Source: Polynucleobacter rarus
Lineage (GTDB): Bacteria > Pseudomonadota > Gammaproteobacteria > Burkholderiales > Burkholderiaceae
Direction: 5' to 3'
Assembly (NCBI RefSeq): GCF_003072505.1
Contig: NZ_NTGB01000001.1
Coordinates: 1,596,574 to 1,660,573, forward strand
DNA length: 64,000 bases
In this document: piece by piece, positions 9,439 through 18,864 of the stretch
Position numbering within the stretch: position 1 is the stretch's first letter
How the letters are laid out: each line of letters opens with the position of its first letter
The notes under the pieces: model-generated
Seen by the model: the letters and a program-made list of their open reading frames with translations, nothing else
What the model was told of the DNA's origin: nothing
Databases searched by the model: none
Position numbers and translations under genes: made by a program

Positions 9439-10986
9439 ATGACAGCAGAAAATAACAATCCAATCCAAGCAACAGAACATCTTGATGAAAACCACATCAT
9501 GGCTGAGCGCCGTGAAAAAGTGGCTCAGCTACGCGCTAAAGGTGTTGCTTTCCCGAATGATTTTGTGCCAGAACACTTCGCACTTGATCTTCATACGCAT
9601 TACAACTCTCTCTCGAAAGAAGAGTTAGGACAAAAAAATATCCAAGTCAAAATGGCTGGACGGATGATGCTCAAGCGGATTATGGGTAAAGCTAGTTTCG
9701 CCACGATTCAAGATACTACAGGTCAGATTCAGTTCTATATTAACGATGATGCAACAGGTGTTGAGTCTCATAGTGACTTTAAACATTGGGATATGGGCGA
9801 TATTATTGCCGGTGAAGGTACTCTATTTAAAACGAACCGTGGTGAGTTATCAGTCCAAGTTAAAACTTTACGGATGCTCAGTAAATCGATTCGTCCTTTA
9901 CCTGACAAGTTCCATGGCTTGCAGGATCATGAAACGAAATATCGTCAAAGATATGTCGATTTAATTGTTTCTGCTGAAACTCGTCAAACCTTTATTACAC
10001 GTAGTAAAGCCATGACAGCTCTGCGTCATCATATGCAGGATGCGGGCTTTATGGAAGTTGAAACGCCAATGTTGCATGTGATTCCAGGGGGTGCTGCGGC
10101 GAAGCCTTTCATCACGCATCATAACGCGCTCGATATGGAGATGTATTTAAGAATTGCGCCTGAGCTTTATTTAAAACGCTTAGTGGTTGGTGGCTTCGAT
10201 CGTGTTTTTGAAATCAATCGTAACTTCAGAAATGAAGGTGTTAGCCCGCGCCATAATCCAGAATTTACCATGATGGAATTTTACGCAGCTTATACCAACT
10301 ATCAATGGTTAATGACTTTTACTGAAGAGTTGATTCGTGCTGTTGCGATTAAAGCGCATGGTACTGCAGCCCTCACTTATCAGGGCCGTGAACTGAATTT
10401 ATCAGAGCCATTTGACCGACTCACCATTTGCGAAGCAATTCAAAAGTACGGTCCTCAGTCTGGCAAAAACTATTCTGATGCACAATTAGCTGATAGAGAA
10501 TTCATCAGACAAGAACTCAAAGCGGCTGGTGAACATATTGAAAGCCCGACTCTCAAAAATGCGGGCTTAGGGGCGCTGCAATTAGCTTTATTTGAAGCCT
10601 GTGCCGAAGAGCATTTGTGGCACCCTACCTATATTATTGATTATCCAATCGAAGTCAGTCCGCTCGCACGTGAATCCGATAACCGACCTGGTATTACTGA
10701 GCGCTTCGAATTGTTTATTACTGGTCGCGAAATAGCCAATGGTTTTTCTGAGCTCAATGATGCCGAAGATCAAGCTGCACGTTTTCAAAAACAAGTTGCT
10801 CAAAAAGAAGCAGGCGATGAGGAAGCAATGTTTTACGATCATGACTTCATCCGTGCCCTAGAGTATGGCCTTCCACCAACCGGTGGTTGTGGTATTGGAA
10901 TTGATCGTTTGATGATGTTGATTACTGATTCTCCAAATATTAGAGACGTCATTTTATTCCCGCACTTAAGACGCGAAGAAATCTAA
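9439..10986 (+). CDS. lysS: lysyl-tRNA synthetase, class II
   Basis: The enzyme charges tRNA-Lys with lysine in the cytoplasm. The 515-residue protein has an N-terminal OB-fold anticodon-binding domain (about 60-165) and a class II catalytic core. Motif 1 is [16 protein letters not shown], motif 2 is [20 protein letters not shown], and motif 3 is [12 protein letters not shown] near the C-terminus. The length fits the bacterial family. The ATG at 9439 lies 11 nt after the prfB stop, so the two genes probably share a transcript. Transcription would end at the paired hairpins that follow. Confidence 0.97.
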   Translation: MTAENNNPIQATEHLDENHIMAERREKVAQLRAKGVAFPNDFVPEHFALDLHTHYNSLSKEELGQKNIQVKMAGRMMLKRIMGKASFATIQDTTGQIQFYINDDATGVESHSDFKHWDMGDIIAGEGTLFKTNRGELSVQVKTLRMLSKSIRPLPDKFHGLQDHETKYRQRYVDLIVSAETRQTFITRSKAMTALRHHMQDAGFMEVETPMLHVIPGGAAAKPFITHHNALDMEMYLRIAPELYLKRLVVGGFDRVFEINRNFRNEGVSPRHNPEFTMMEFYAAYTNYQWLMTFTEELIRAVAIKAHGTAALTYQGRELNLSEPFDRLTICEAIQKYGPQSGKNYSDAQLADREFIRQELKAAGEHIESPTLKNAGLGALQLALFEACAEEHLWHPTYIIDYPIEVSPLARESDNRPGITERFELFITGREIANGFSELNDAEDQAARFQKQVAQKEAGDEEAMFYDHDFIRALEYGLPPTGGCGIGIDRLMMLITDSPNIRDVILFPHLRREEI

Positions 10987-11013
10987 AAGCTTTACTGAGA
11001 TAGTGATGTAAAG

Positions 11014-11060
11014 CCAGCCAAATTACATGGCTGGTTAATCAGCAAATTTACGGCTGATTA
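11014..11060. terminator. tandem hairpins between convergent lysS and fdx
   Basis: Two stem-loops lie back to back. The first pairs CCAGCC (11014-11019) with GGCTGG (11029-11034). The second pairs TAATCAGC (11036-11043) with GCTGATTA (11053-11060). The second is followed on the plus strand by a T-rich stretch. The fdx stop codon is inside the second stem. The placement between two converging genes suits a bidirectional terminator. Confidence 0.6.
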
Positions 11061-11396
11061 ATGATTTTCTTTAGCGTGATTGATAGAGTACTTTGGAATT
11101 TCTATCACAATTTCCTCTTGACCAACAAAAGCTTGACAAGACAGGCGTGACAAATGAGTTAAGCCCCAAGCACGATCTAATAAATCATCTTCCACTTCAT
11201 CACTAGGATTTAATGTTTTAAATCCCTCTCTTACTATTACATGACAAGTCGTGCATGCAGCAGACATTTCACAAGCATGTTCAATCGGAATATCATTTTC
11301 AAGTAATGCTTCGCAAATGGAGGTGCCCGGAGTAGCCTCAATAACTGCACCATCTGGACAATATTCTTCGTGAGGTAAAACGACTATTTGTGTCAT
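11058..11396 (-). CDS. fdx: ISC-type [2Fe-2S] ferredoxin
   Basis: This ferredoxin supplies electrons for Fe-S cluster assembly on IscU. From ATG 11396 the protein is 112 residues and begins MTQIVVLPHEEYCPDGA, which aligns with the start of E. coli Fdx. The cluster ligands are C42, C48, C51 and C87, and the C-terminus IPKYSINHAKENH is typical. An in-frame GTG at 11453 would add 19 residues, but its G-run lies directly against the codon and the extension looks unlike the family. It is the last gene of the isc operon. No iscX follows, since lysS converges immediately. Confidence 0.93.
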   Translation of the reverse strand: MTQIVVLPHEEYCPDGAVIEATPGTSICEALLENDIPIEHACEMSAACTTCHVIVREGFKTLNPSDEVEDDLLDRAWGLTHLSRLSCQAFVGQEEIVIEIPKYSINHAKENH

Positions 11397-11461
11397 AGGG
11401 TTGGATGTGATATGTTGAGTGATTGGATGTGAAAGACTTGTGGGGTTAAACACCCCCCTGA

Positions 11462-13327
11462 TTAAATTTCGCTAAGATTTTTTCCTGTTAAAGCACGCCG
11501 GATATTTGCATTCATTCTGTTTGCTGCAAATTCTTCCGTTGCATCTGATAGGGCTGTAATGGCAGCATGAATCTCTTCAGAGTCTTGACTATGCTCTTTT
11601 AACTGTTCTAGAACACGGATCTTACTTTCGATATCAAGTTTTTCCTGAGTCGATAATAAGTCACCATCTTGGGCGATAGAATTGAATACCGCTTCTAGTA
11701 ATCGCTGAGCTTCTACTTGCTCTTCACGGATTGCACGCAGTTTCATATCTTCTGCTGCACTTTGAAAACCCTCTGTCAACATGCGCGCAATATCGCCGTC
11801 GGCTAAACCGTAACTCGGTTTAACATGGATCGATGCCTCCACTCCAGAAATTTGTTCTTTAGCACTCACCGATAACAATCCGTCTGCGTCGACTTGGTAT
11901 GTCACACGAATCCTGGCAGCTCCTGCTACCATTGGCGGGATATTGCGTAACTCAAAGCGTGCCAACGATCTACAATCTGGCGCTAACTCACGTTCACCCT
12001 GCACCACATGAATTGCCATGGCTGTTTGACCATCTTTGAAGGTAGTAAAGTCTTGCGCCTTGGCAACCGGAATCGGTGTGTTACGTGGAATAATTTTTTC
12101 TACTAAACCACCCATCATTTCAACACCCAATGAGAGTGGAATGACATCTAACAACAACCACTCATCATTTTTGTTTTTATTACCCACCAGCAAATCAGCC
12201 TGCCTCGCAGCACCCAAGGCAACTACCTCGTCTGGATTTAAATCATTTAAAGGCTCTTTTTGGAATAAATTCTTCACAGCTAATTGGACTGCTGGATTAC
12301 GTGTTGAGCCACCTACCATCACTACGCCTTGAACTTCATCTTGATCGATGGCAGCATCCTTGAGCGCTTTTTTAACCGCTTGCATGGTGCGAATAATTAG
12401 GGGCTTCGTCAAATGATCAAACTCTGTTTGAGAAATTGAATATTGCACAGCAATGGAAGAATCAAAGGTGTGTTCAATTAGAACAACAGGGTGTGAGCTT
12501 AAGGTTTCTTTAGCACTTTTACATTTAAGTAAAACAGCACGACGATCTTCTGCAGATAAATTAGTTATACCTGCATGCTCAATCACTGCTTGCATTAATA
12601 TATGATCAAAGTCATCGCCACCTAATGCAGAATCGCCACCTGTAGAAAGAACTTCAAATACACCTTTAGAAAGACGTAAAATCGAAATATCAAAGGTTCC
12701 ACCACCGAGGTCATATATGGCGTAAATACCTTCAGAGGCATTATCAAGACCATAGGCAAGCGCGGCAGCAGTCGGCTCGTTGAGAAGACGTAGCACTTTA
12801 ATCCCAGCCAATTCTGCAGCATCTTTAGTCGCTTGGCGCTGAGCATCATCGAAGTAAGCAGGGACAGTGATTACGGCACCTTCAATTTCGTCATCAAACG
12901 AATCCTCAGCGATTTGCCTAAGTCTTGCTAAAATTTCTGCCGAAACCTCGACCGGACTTTTAGGACCTGCAACCGTCTGGATTTTCAGCATCCCTGGGGA
13001 ATCAATAAATTCGTAGGGAAGATTTTGAAGGTTTTTAATATCCTGCAAACCTCTGCCCATCAAGCGTTTGACTGAAATAACCGTATTTTGTGGGTCTTCT
13101 ACGGCATGGGCTAAGGCCTCATAACCTGCCTGTGTTCTACCATCTGGTAAATATCTGATGATTGAAGGTAGGATTCTTTGCCCTGAGTCACTGTGCAAGA
13201 CCTCAGGTAGCGCATTTTTCATGCTTGCCACCAAAGAATTCGTGGTACCTAAATCAATCCCAATAGCGATACGACGTTCATGGGGATTTCTTGATTGACC
13301 AGGTTCTGAAATTTGCAATAAAGCCAT
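11462..13327 (-). CDS. hscA: Fe-S assembly Hsp70 chaperone HscA
   Basis: HscA is the specialised Hsp70 that, with HscB, drives transfer of clusters from IscU by binding its LPPVK loop. The 621-residue protein has the Hsp70 nucleotide-binding signatures [14 protein letters not shown] near residue 22, [12 protein letters not shown] near 210 and [10 protein letters not shown] near 340. A substrate-binding domain and helical lid follow from about residue 390. The length matches HscA rather than DnaK (about 640), and the position between hscB and fdx confirms it. The gap to hscB is 14 bp. Confidence 0.96.
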   Translation of the reverse strand: MALLQISEPGQSRNPHERRIAIGIDLGTTNSLVASMKNALPEVLHSDSGQRILPSIIRYLPDGRTQAGYEALAHAVEDPQNTVISVKRLMGRGLQDIKNLQNLPYEFIDSPGMLKIQTVAGPKSPVEVSAEILARLRQIAEDSFDDEIEGAVITVPAYFDDAQRQATKDAAELAGIKVLRLLNEPTAAALAYGLDNASEGIYAIYDLGGGTFDISILRLSKGVFEVLSTGGDSALGGDDFDHILMQAVIEHAGITNLSAEDRRAVLLKCKSAKETLSSHPVVLIEHTFDSSIAVQYSISQTEFDHLTKPLIIRTMQAVKKALKDAAIDQDEVQGVVMVGGSTRNPAVQLAVKNLFQKEPLNDLNPDEVVALGAARQADLLVGNKNKNDEWLLLDVIPLSLGVEMMGGLVEKIIPRNTPIPVAKAQDFTTFKDGQTAMAIHVVQGERELAPDCRSLARFELRNIPPMVAGAARIRVTYQVDADGLLSVSAKEQISGVEASIHVKPSYGLADGDIARMLTEGFQSAAEDMKLRAIREEQVEAQRLLEAVFNSIAQDGDLLSTQEKLDIESKIRVLEQLKEHSQDSEEIHAAITALSDATEEFAANRMNANIRRALTGKNLSEI

Positions 13328-13341
13328 ATAGTGTTTTTGAA

Positions 13342-13908
13342 TTAAATAAGTGCTGAAATACGATGATCTATTTCTTCTAAAAATCGCTCTAAAAATAAAC
13401 AGGCTCTCAAACTTTCAAGCGCCTTTTCTAAGTTTTGTTCCTGATCTATTTGTACCGCAACTTGATCAGTTAACTCCTTCAGAGCTTCATTCACCTCATC
13501 TTGCAACAAGTTGAGTGATTCTAACTGATTACGAGCTTCGTCCATGGCTTCACGCCACTCCATTTGTTGCATCAGAAAAGCTCTAGGCATTGCTGTATTT
13601 GTTTCTAACTGCGCATCCAACCCTGCTAACTCACATAAATAAAAGCCACGTGGAATCGCTTGTTTTAAAGTCTGATGTGCCGTATTGGCAAAGGTCGCCA
13701 ACTGCAAGGATTGACGCTTTTGAGCATCACTTCCTTGGGCATGTCGATCCGGGTGAACTTCTTGTTGAATTTTTAGATAGGCTTGATCAAGTTTAGTACG
13801 ATCAATTTTAAATTGCCGTGGCAATTGAAAGAAATCAAAATAATCTTTAAAAGCGTTTCGTGGATTAGACTCGGAAAGATTCACCACACCCGCACTCATC
13901 TTTAACAT
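13342..13908 (-). CDS. hscB: Fe-S assembly J-domain co-chaperone HscB
   Basis: HscB is the J-protein that brings IscU to HscA and stimulates its ATPase. The J-domain covers about residues 20-95 with the HPD motif at residues 52-54 in EVHPDRHAQ. The C-terminal three-helix IscU-binding domain runs from about 110 to 188. The longest reading frame overlaps iscA by 44 nt. ATG 13908 and ATG 13899 are both possible starts and neither has a clear Shine-Dalgarno, so the first ten or so residues are uncertain. Confidence 0.94.
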   Translation of the reverse strand: MLKMSAGVVNLSESNPRNAFKDYFDFFQLPRQFKIDRTKLDQAYLKIQQEVHPDRHAQGSDAQKRQSLQLATFANTAHQTLKQAIPRGFYLCELAGLDAQLETNTAMPRAFLMQQMEWREAMDEARNQLESLNLLQDEVNEALKELTDQVAVQIDQEQNLEKALESLRACLFLERFLEEIDHRISALI

Positions 13909-14188
13909 TAGGGTTTTGAAACTTAAATCCTTCGTTCAATCCTTCTCTAGCAAAATCCAACTGAGTGCCGTCCAAGTAAGGCATACTTTTTGGATCAACA
14001 AAAACTTTGATTCCTTGAGATTCAAACATTTGATCATCCGGCAAGGCTTGGTCAACGTACTCTAATTCGTAGGCAAGTCCTGAACAGCCAGTCGTTCTTA
14101 CCCCAAGTCGCAAACCAATCCCGTGACCTCTTTTACTCAGATTCCGATTCACATGCTTAGCAGCTTTTTCCGTCAGACTAATCGACAT
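13865..14188 (-). CDS. iscA: iron-sulfur cluster assembly protein IscA
   Basis: IscA is an A-type carrier that receives clusters, or iron, and passes them to target proteins. The 107-residue protein has the three conserved cysteines: C35 in TTGCSGLAY and C99 and C101 in the C-terminal ECGCGESF. Its length is the usual one. It overlaps the 5' end of hscB and lies 65 bp after iscU. The neighbourhood separates it from ErpA and SufA, which share the motif. Confidence 0.95.
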   Translation of the reverse strand: MSISLTEKAAKHVNRNLSKRGHGIGLRLGVRTTGCSGLAYELEYVDQALPDDQMFESQGIKVFVDPKSMPYLDGTQLDFAREGLNEGFKFQNPNVKDECGCGESFRV

Positions 14189-14253
14189 GGTACTTTTTCC
14201 TCACCTCTTTTTTTCATTCTATGATCAATATACTTTATACAACCTTGAGCAAA

Positions 14254-14643
14254 TTACTGCGCTGCAGTGTGCTTCTCACGATAGTCAGCAACAGCAGCTT
14301 TAATTGCATCTTCAGCCAAAATAGAGCAATGGATTTTTACTGGCGGCAATGCTAACTCTTCAGCAATTTGTGCATTTTTAATTTCTAAGGCCTGATCTAA
14401 AGTTTTACCTTTGACCCATTCAGTTACCAAAGAAGAAGAAGCAATAGCAGATCCACATCCATAAGTTTTAAACTTTGCATCTTCGATTACACCTTGATCA
14501 TTTACACGAATCTGCAGCTTCATCACATCTCCGCAAGCTGGCGCCCCAACCATACCTGTGCCAACAGCCTCATCCCCTTTTTCAAAGGATCCAACATTAC
14601 GTGGATTCTCATAATGATCAATTACTTTGTCGCTATATGCCAT
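14254..14643 (-). CDS. iscU: Fe-S cluster scaffold protein IscU
   Basis: IscU is the scaffold on which the [2Fe-2S] cluster is first built. The 129-residue protein carries the cluster ligands C37 (GAPACGDV), C63 (YGCGSAI) and C106, plus the HscA-recognition motif LPPVK at residues 99-103 just before C106. The length and N-terminus (MAYSDKVIDHYENPRNVG) are diagnostic. It follows iscS by 26 bp. Confidence 0.97.
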   Translation of the reverse strand: MAYSDKVIDHYENPRNVGSFEKGDEAVGTGMVGAPACGDVMKLQIRVNDQGVIEDAKFKTYGCGSAIASSSLVTEWVKGKTLDQALEIKNAQIAEELALPPVKIHCSILAEDAIKAAVADYREKHTAAQ

Positions 14644-14669
14644 GATTTTTCCTTAATTATTCAATAGAT

Positions 14670-15929
14670 TTAATGTGCTGCCCACTGGATCGTATCTAAA
14701 TCGATACCATCTTTAAACATCTCCCAAAGTGGAGATAATTCTCTTAACTTAGAAATTTTTTCTTTTACTAGTTCAATCGTAAAATCTACTTCTTCAATCG
14801 TAGTAAAGCGACCAACACTAAAACGAATCGAGCTATGGGCCAACTCATCGTTACGACCTAGTGCGCGAAGCACGAATGAAGGCTCTAGTGAAGCGGAAGT
14901 ACAAGCAGATCCTGATGAAATGGCTACATCTTTCAACGCCATCAACATCGACTCACCCTCAACATAATTAAAACTGATATTTAAATTATGTGGCACTCGA
15001 CTATTCATATCGCCATTCAGATACACTTCTTCAAGGGTCGACAATCCAGTCCATAAACGATCACGCAACATTCTGATTCTGGTACTTTCCGTAACCATTT
15101 CTTCTCTGGCCAAACGGAACGCTTCACCCATCCCAACAATTTGATGGGTTGGTAAAGTGCCGGAACGCATGCCTCTTTCATGACCACCACCATGCATTTG
15201 AGCTTCAATGCGAATCCTTGGTTTACGACGCACAAATAAAGCACCGATGCCTTTTGGCCCATAGGTCTTGTGGGCTGAAAAGCTCATCAAGTCGACTTTT
15301 AAGTTCGCTAAGTTAATGTCAATTTTGCCAGTTGCCTGCGCAGAATCCACATGAAATACAATTCCTTTTTCACGGCACATTTCACCAATTTTTTCAATAT
15401 CTTGCACAACGCCAATCTCATTGTTCACGTACATGACTGAGATTAAAATCGTATCAGGTCTAATGGCAGCGATTAATTGATCATAATCAATTAAGCCGTT
15501 TGGTAAAACATCTAAATAGGTAGCCTCAAAGCCTTGGCGCTCGAGTTCTCTAACAGTGTCAAGGGTTGCTTTATGTTCTGTTTTAGGGGTAATAATGTGC
15601 TTACCCTTATCTTTATAGAAATGAGCCGCACCTTTAATCGCTAGATTAATACTTTCCGTTGCACCGCTTGTCCAAACGATTTCTCTTGGATCGGCGCCAA
15701 CTAAACTAGCAACTTGAGCGCGCGCTTCCTCCACAGCCTCCTCAGCTTCCCATCCAAAAGCATGACTACGTGATGCTGGATTACCAAATTGCTCTCTTAG
15801 GTAAGGGAGCATTTTGTCTACGACTCGTGGGTCGATAGGGGTTGTGGATGAATAGTCCATATACACTGGAAAGTGTCTAGCACTAAACATCGGAAGTGGG
15901 TTCAATACGGGAGTATTATGCTGGCTCAT
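14670..15929 (-). CDS. iscS: cysteine desulfurase IscS
   Basis: IscS removes sulfur from cysteine with PLP and delivers it as a persulfide to IscU and other acceptors. The PLP lysine is K221 in [11 protein letters not shown], and the catalytic loop cysteine is C343 in [11 protein letters not shown]118-type and other class V aminotransferase residues are present. The 419 residues exceed E. coli IscS (404), because about 14 residues precede [18 protein letters not shown]. An internal ATG at 15890 would give 406 residues, but neither start has a good ribosome-binding site. It lies 20 bp after iscR. Confidence 0.96.
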   Translation of the reverse strand: MSQHNTPVLNPLPMFSARHFPVYMDYSSTTPIDPRVVDKMLPYLREQFGNPASRSHAFGWEAEEAVEEARAQVASLVGADPREIVWTSGATESINLAIKGAAHFYKDKGKHIITPKTEHKATLDTVRELERQGFEATYLDVLPNGLIDYDQLIAAIRPDTILISVMYVNNEIGVVQDIEKIGEMCREKGIVFHVDSAQATGKIDINLANLKVDLMSFSAHKTYGPKGIGALFVRRKPRIRIEAQMHGGGHERGMRSGTLPTHQIVGMGEAFRLAREEMVTESTRIRMLRDRLWTGLSTLEEVYLNGDMNSRVPHNLNISFNYVEGESMLMALKDVAISSGSACTSASLEPSFVLRALGRNDELAHSSIRFSVGRFTTIEEVDFTIELVKEKISKLRELSPLWEMFKDGIDLDTIQWAAH

Positions 15930-15949
15930 TTTCTAATCGATTCAATATA

Positions 15950-16531
15950 CTAAGTTTGTTGGGCAAAATTAAAAACAGAGTTAGCTATAAACGGTTTGTT
16001 TTCAGCTTCCGCTATTTTTTTTCTTTTGTTATCTATTACTTCTTGACGCTTCTCAATTTCATCCGGGCTCACCCTTGGATTAGTCTTGACAAACATTGGC
16101 ACATGCGAGTCTTTGTCCTTTTGGGCTTTGACCACATCATTCAACGTTACAGATTGTAAATAATCTACCATTTTTTTGTTGAGGTTCGACCATAATTCAT
16201 GGGTCATGCACTCACCTAAATGTCCACGTTTACTCTGACAATTTCCTTTGTTACCACATTGAGTTGCATCAATTGGTTCATCGACCGCTGTAATAATCTC
16301 AGCGATTGAGATTAATTTATCTTCCCTAGACAAGGAATAACCGCCCCCTGGGCCACGGGTACTTTGAACGATATTGACACGACGCAACTTCCCAAACAAC
16401 TGCTCTAGGTAAGATAAAGAAATATCCTGTCTAGAACTGATCTCTGATAATGTTACAGGACCGTTATGTTGCCGCATTGCCAAATCGATCATTGCTGTTA
16501 CTGCAAACCTACCTTTAGTTGTCAATCTCAT
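15950..16531 (-). CDS. iscR: Rrf2 family [2Fe-2S] regulator IscR
   Basis: IscR represses the isc operon when it carries a [2Fe-2S] cluster, so the operon follows Fe-S demand. The 193-residue protein begins MRLTTKGRFAVTAMIDLA and has an Rrf2 winged helix. The cluster ligands fit C92, C98, C108 and H111 in the segment after residue 90. The spacing between the second and third Cys is four residues longer than in E. coli, which is common in betaproteobacteria. The C-terminal tail after residue 140 is long and Lys-rich. The operator upstream supports autorepression. Confidence 0.95.
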   Translation of the reverse strand: MRLTTKGRFAVTAMIDLAMRQHNGPVTLSEISSRQDISLSYLEQLFGKLRRVNIVQSTRGPGGGYSLSREDKLISIAEIITAVDEPIDATQCGNKGNCQSKRGHLGECMTHELWSNLNKKMVDYLQSVTLNDVVKAQKDKDSHVPMFVKTNPRVSPDEIEKRQEVIDNKRKKIAEAENKPFIANSVFNFAQQT

Positions 16532-16561
16532 ATTTCTCCAACTTTCTTCATTTAGTCAACA

Positions 16562-16579
16562 GCCGGATTGGTTTCCGGC
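16562..16579 (-). promoter_or_regulatory. hairpin in the iscR 5' leader
   Basis: GCCGGA (16562-16567) pairs perfectly with TCCGGC (16574-16579) around a 6-nt loop. It lies about 30 nt upstream of the iscR ATG, inside the predicted leader of roughly 95 nt. It has no T-run after it, so it is not an intrinsic terminator. It could affect mRNA stability or translation. Confidence 0.4.
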
Positions 16580-16625
16580 GCCTTAAATACCTTTGAGGAT
16601 TTGGTAAACCCTTCAAATTATTCCT

Positions 16626-16660
16626 AGTATAACAAATACCCGACTGAAATGCTCGGGAAT
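16626..16660 (-). promoter_or_regulatory. iscR promoter with IscR type 1 operator
   Basis: On the minus strand a -10 hexamer TATACT (16626-16631) lies just downstream of a 25-bp element at 16636-16660. That element reads ATTCCCGAGCATTT then CAGTCGGGTAT, and matches 22 of 25 positions of the IscR type 1 consensus as I recall it (ATASYYGACT-RWWW-YAGTCRRSTAT); the mismatches are at positions 3, 9 and 10. The element covers the -35 area, as in E. coli, which suits repression by holo-IscR. Confidence 0.8.
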
Positions 16661-16785
16661 AGAAATAATCCAGCCTTGCTCACTAAAGCTAAGGAAAAAA
16701 AGGGGAAAATTTAGGCGTGAATTCGCAAAGCAAAGAGAAGCTGTTTACATAGCTTTGTAGTTACAACAAATTAATGTTTAAGAAC

Positions 16786-16974
16786 TTATAGGTCCTTAGG
16801 TGTGGTTTTAAAGCCAATGAGTCGATAGGCAGGACAAAACCTCATCAGACCGGTCACAATTAGAATCAAACCCAGCCAGCCCCACACACCAATGACGCCC
16901 AGAAATGTTAGGAAAACTAGAACTGAGCCTACAACTACTCTTAAAATGCGATCATTTAAGCCGATATTGTTCAT
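16786..16974 (-). CDS. DUF2892 (YgaP-like) small membrane protein
   Basis: This 62-residue protein has two membrane segments (about residues 10-28 and 30-48) and the family pattern NDRILRVVVGSVLVF...GWLGLILIVTGLMRFCPAYRLIG. DUF2892 domains occur at the C-terminus of the rhodanese YgaP and as free-standing proteins beside sulfur genes. The conserved Cys47-Pro-x-Y segment is present. It lies 55 bp after the second YeeE/YedE gene and probably belongs to that sulfur operon. A molecular role is not known. Confidence 0.8.
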   Translation of the reverse strand: MNNIGLNDRILRVVVGSVLVFLTFLGVIGVWGWLGLILIVTGLMRFCPAYRLIGFKTTPKDL

Positions 16975-17029
16975 TTTTAAATCCTTTTTAATTTACCTAC
17001 CTGCTAACTACAAAATCAATCCCACTTTC

Positions 17030-17449
17030 TCATTTTTTCAAATAATGCGATGCCAAATCAATCACTTTCATTCCCATGATCATCGGAATAATGAAATATA
17101 ACAATTCATAACGTCCGTCTCCCAATGCAACAATTGCGGGACCGGGACAATATCCTGCGTAGGCCCATCCCACCCCAAACAAAAAGCTCCCTAATACAAG
17201 TCGAGCATCAATATGAGAAGTCCCTGGAAAATGTAAGGTTTCTCCAAGTAATGTTTTTTGGCTTCGTCCCAAATATAAAAATGCTACGAGAGTTACAGCA
17301 ATGGCCCCCATCATCACTAAAGCGAGTGAAGGATCCCAATTGCCAAATAGATCTAAAAAACCAATCACTTTAGCTGGGTTGGTCATGCCTGACAAAATTA
17401 ATCCAAAACCAAACACTAAACCACTAATTAGCGCTGTTAATTGATTCAT
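17030..17449 (-). CDS. YeeE/YedE family sulfur-compound permease, second half (DUF6691-like)
   Basis: The protein from ATG 17449 has about 139 residues with four membrane helices. It begins MNQLTALISGLVFGFGLILSGMTNPAKVIGFLDLFG and carries GVGWAYAGYCPGPAIVALG, the conserved Cys-containing loop of YeeE/YedE (PmpB) proteins, thought to move thiosulfate or related sulfur species by persulfide chemistry. The reading frame stays open further upstream, but the ATGA overlap with the preceding gene (17446-17449) fixes this start. Together with its upstream partner it forms one functional transporter. Confidence 0.88.
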   Translation of the reverse strand: MNQLTALISGLVFGFGLILSGMTNPAKVIGFLDLFGNWDPSLALVMMGAIAVTLVAFLYLGRSQKTLLGETLHFPGTSHIDARLVLGSFLFGVGWAYAGYCPGPAIVALGDGRYELLYFIIPMIMGMKVIDLASHYLKK

Positions 17450-17889
17450 GCTTTCACCCCGTGCAAAAAATAATAACAAGCAAGAAAGCCAGCAGCCATA
17501 AAGCACAATGTGGCTATTAGTGAGCGTAAAGACAAACGACCTAAGCCACAAACACCATGACCACTAGTACAACCGGAGCCTAAACGGGTGCCCACTCCCA
17601 CTAGCAGTCCAGCAATCATGAGTTGGGTAATACTAGCGTGGTCTTCTACTTTTGGAATATAGGCGATAGCGCGGTAAAACATGGGAGACAACAGCATCCC
17701 AAAGATAAATAACAAACGCCAACGATAATGCTCTTTAGGCGGAGTACCACCTGTAAACAGTTGCGAAACAATTCCTGACACACCCATGATTCGGCCGTTG
17801 AACAGAGCTAAGATTGCTGCCGCAATTCCAATCAAGGCGCCCCCAGCTAGGGCACTTTGCGGGGTAAATTCTAGCCAATTAATGGTCAT
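17446..17889 (-). CDS. YeeE/YedE family sulfur-compound permease, first half
   Basis: This is a 147-residue inner-membrane protein with about four helices. The loop GVGTRLGSGCTSGHGVCGLGRLS has the two cysteines conserved in YeeE/YedE (PmpA/TsuA-like) permeases. Its stop overlaps the start of the second permease gene by 4 nt, so the pair is translationally coupled. The upstream metallohydrolase gene ends 17 bp away. The family is known for thiosulfate uptake in TsuA; the substrate here is inferred to be a reduced sulfur species. Confidence 0.88.
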   Translation of the reverse strand: MTINWLEFTPQSALAGGALIGIAAAILALFNGRIMGVSGIVSQLFTGGTPPKEHYRWRLLFIFGMLLSPMFYRAIAYIPKVEDHASITQLMIAGLLVGVGTRLGSGCTSGHGVCGLGRLSLRSLIATLCFMAAGFLACYYFLHGVKA

Positions 17890-17906
17890 CTTCTTCTCTC
17901 TTTGAT

Positions 17907-18782
17907 TTAAAGCATATTTAAAGGAATCTTCAAATAGGCAACCCCATTTTCTTCTACTGGCGGAAAATGCCCAGCCCTAATATTTACCTGAATCGACGGC
18001 AAAATTAAGACTGGCATTTCTAGAGTCTTATCCCTTTTCGTGCGTATGTCAACAAACTCTTCTTTCGTCACGCCGTCATGAATATGAATATTATTTTCTT
18101 TCTGCTCTTTTACCGAACTAATATGACTAATAGGGCGATTATTGGGTGGATAGTCATGACACATAAATAAACGCGTGTCTTCAGGATAAAGCAACAATTT
18201 TTGAATGGACTCGTAAAGATTGACTGCATTGCCACCAGGAAAATCACACCGTGCGGTGCCCACATCGGGCATAAATAAGGTATCACCCACAAAGATAGCA
18301 TCGCCAATCTGATAAGCAAGACAAGCGGGAGTATGCCCAGGAACATCGATTGCTAGACAACTTAAATTGCCAAAAGTCAAAATCCCATCTGGCGGGATTA
18401 AATAATCAAATTGTGACCCATCTCGCTTAAAGGATGGTTCGAGATGAAAGACCTTACTAAAGACATCTTGAATCGTGGTAATTTGAGAACCAATCGCAAT
18501 TTTGCCACCCAGTTTAGATTGTAAATAAGGCGCAGCAGTTAAGTGGTCGGCGTGCGCATGGGTCTCTAAAATCCAATGGCACTGCAAGTTTTCTTGCTGA
18601 ATAAATTCAACAACTTCATAGGCAGAGTGAGTAGCGGTTCTGCCTGACTTGTGATCATAGTTCAGCACCGAATCGATAATGATGCAAGGCGTGCCGGAAT
18701 CCTCATAAACAATGTGAGTAAACGTCCAGGTTCCCAGATCAAAAAATGTCTTCACTTTTGGCTGACTGTTGAGATTAAGCAT
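17907..18782 (-). CDS. persulfide-dioxygenase-like metallo-beta-lactamase hydrolase (Blh/ETHE1 type)
   Basis: This 291-residue soluble protein has a metallo-beta-lactamase fold with the HxHxDH motif in LETHAHADHLTAA (about residues 74-86). A second metal His lies in DVPGHTPACLAY, an Asp in FVGDTLFMPDVGTARCDFPGG, and a further His in CHDYPPNNR. The DVGTARCDF stretch is typical of ETHE1/Blh enzymes that oxidise glutathione persulfide to sulfite. In other bacteria Blh genes travel with YeeE/YedE, DUF2892 and TauE genes (bigR operons), exactly as here. No bigR-like regulator is seen nearby. Confidence 0.85.
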   Translation of the reverse strand: MLNLNSQPKVKTFFDLGTWTFTHIVYEDSGTPCIIIDSVLNYDHKSGRTATHSAYEVVEFIQQENLQCHWILETHAHADHLTAAPYLQSKLGGKIAIGSQITTIQDVFSKVFHLEPSFKRDGSQFDYLIPPDGILTFGNLSCLAIDVPGHTPACLAYQIGDAIFVGDTLFMPDVGTARCDFPGGNAVNLYESIQKLLLYPEDTRLFMCHDYPPNNRPISHISSVKEQKENNIHIHDGVTKEEFVDIRTKRDKTLEMPVLILPSIQVNIRAGHFPPVEENGVAYLKIPLNML

Positions 18783-18843
18783 AAAGCTCCAAGATTTAAA
18801 AATGACTAGAAGAGATGCCTTATATTACTTTATATTATATACT

Positions 18844-18859
18844 TATGTTTATTAACATA
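18844..18859. promoter_or_regulatory. palindromic operator candidate between blh-like and tauE-like genes
   Basis: TATGTT (18844-18849) and AACATA (18854-18859) form a perfect inverted repeat with a 4-bp AT spacer, ending 5 bp before the exporter ATG. Just upstream lie two near-identical 10-bp AT units (18820-18829 and 18830-18839). The 82-bp divergent region must hold both promoters. A site for an ArsR-type sulfide/persulfide sensor such as BigR or SqrR is a guess from context only. Confidence 0.45.
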
Positions 18860-18864
18860 TAAAG

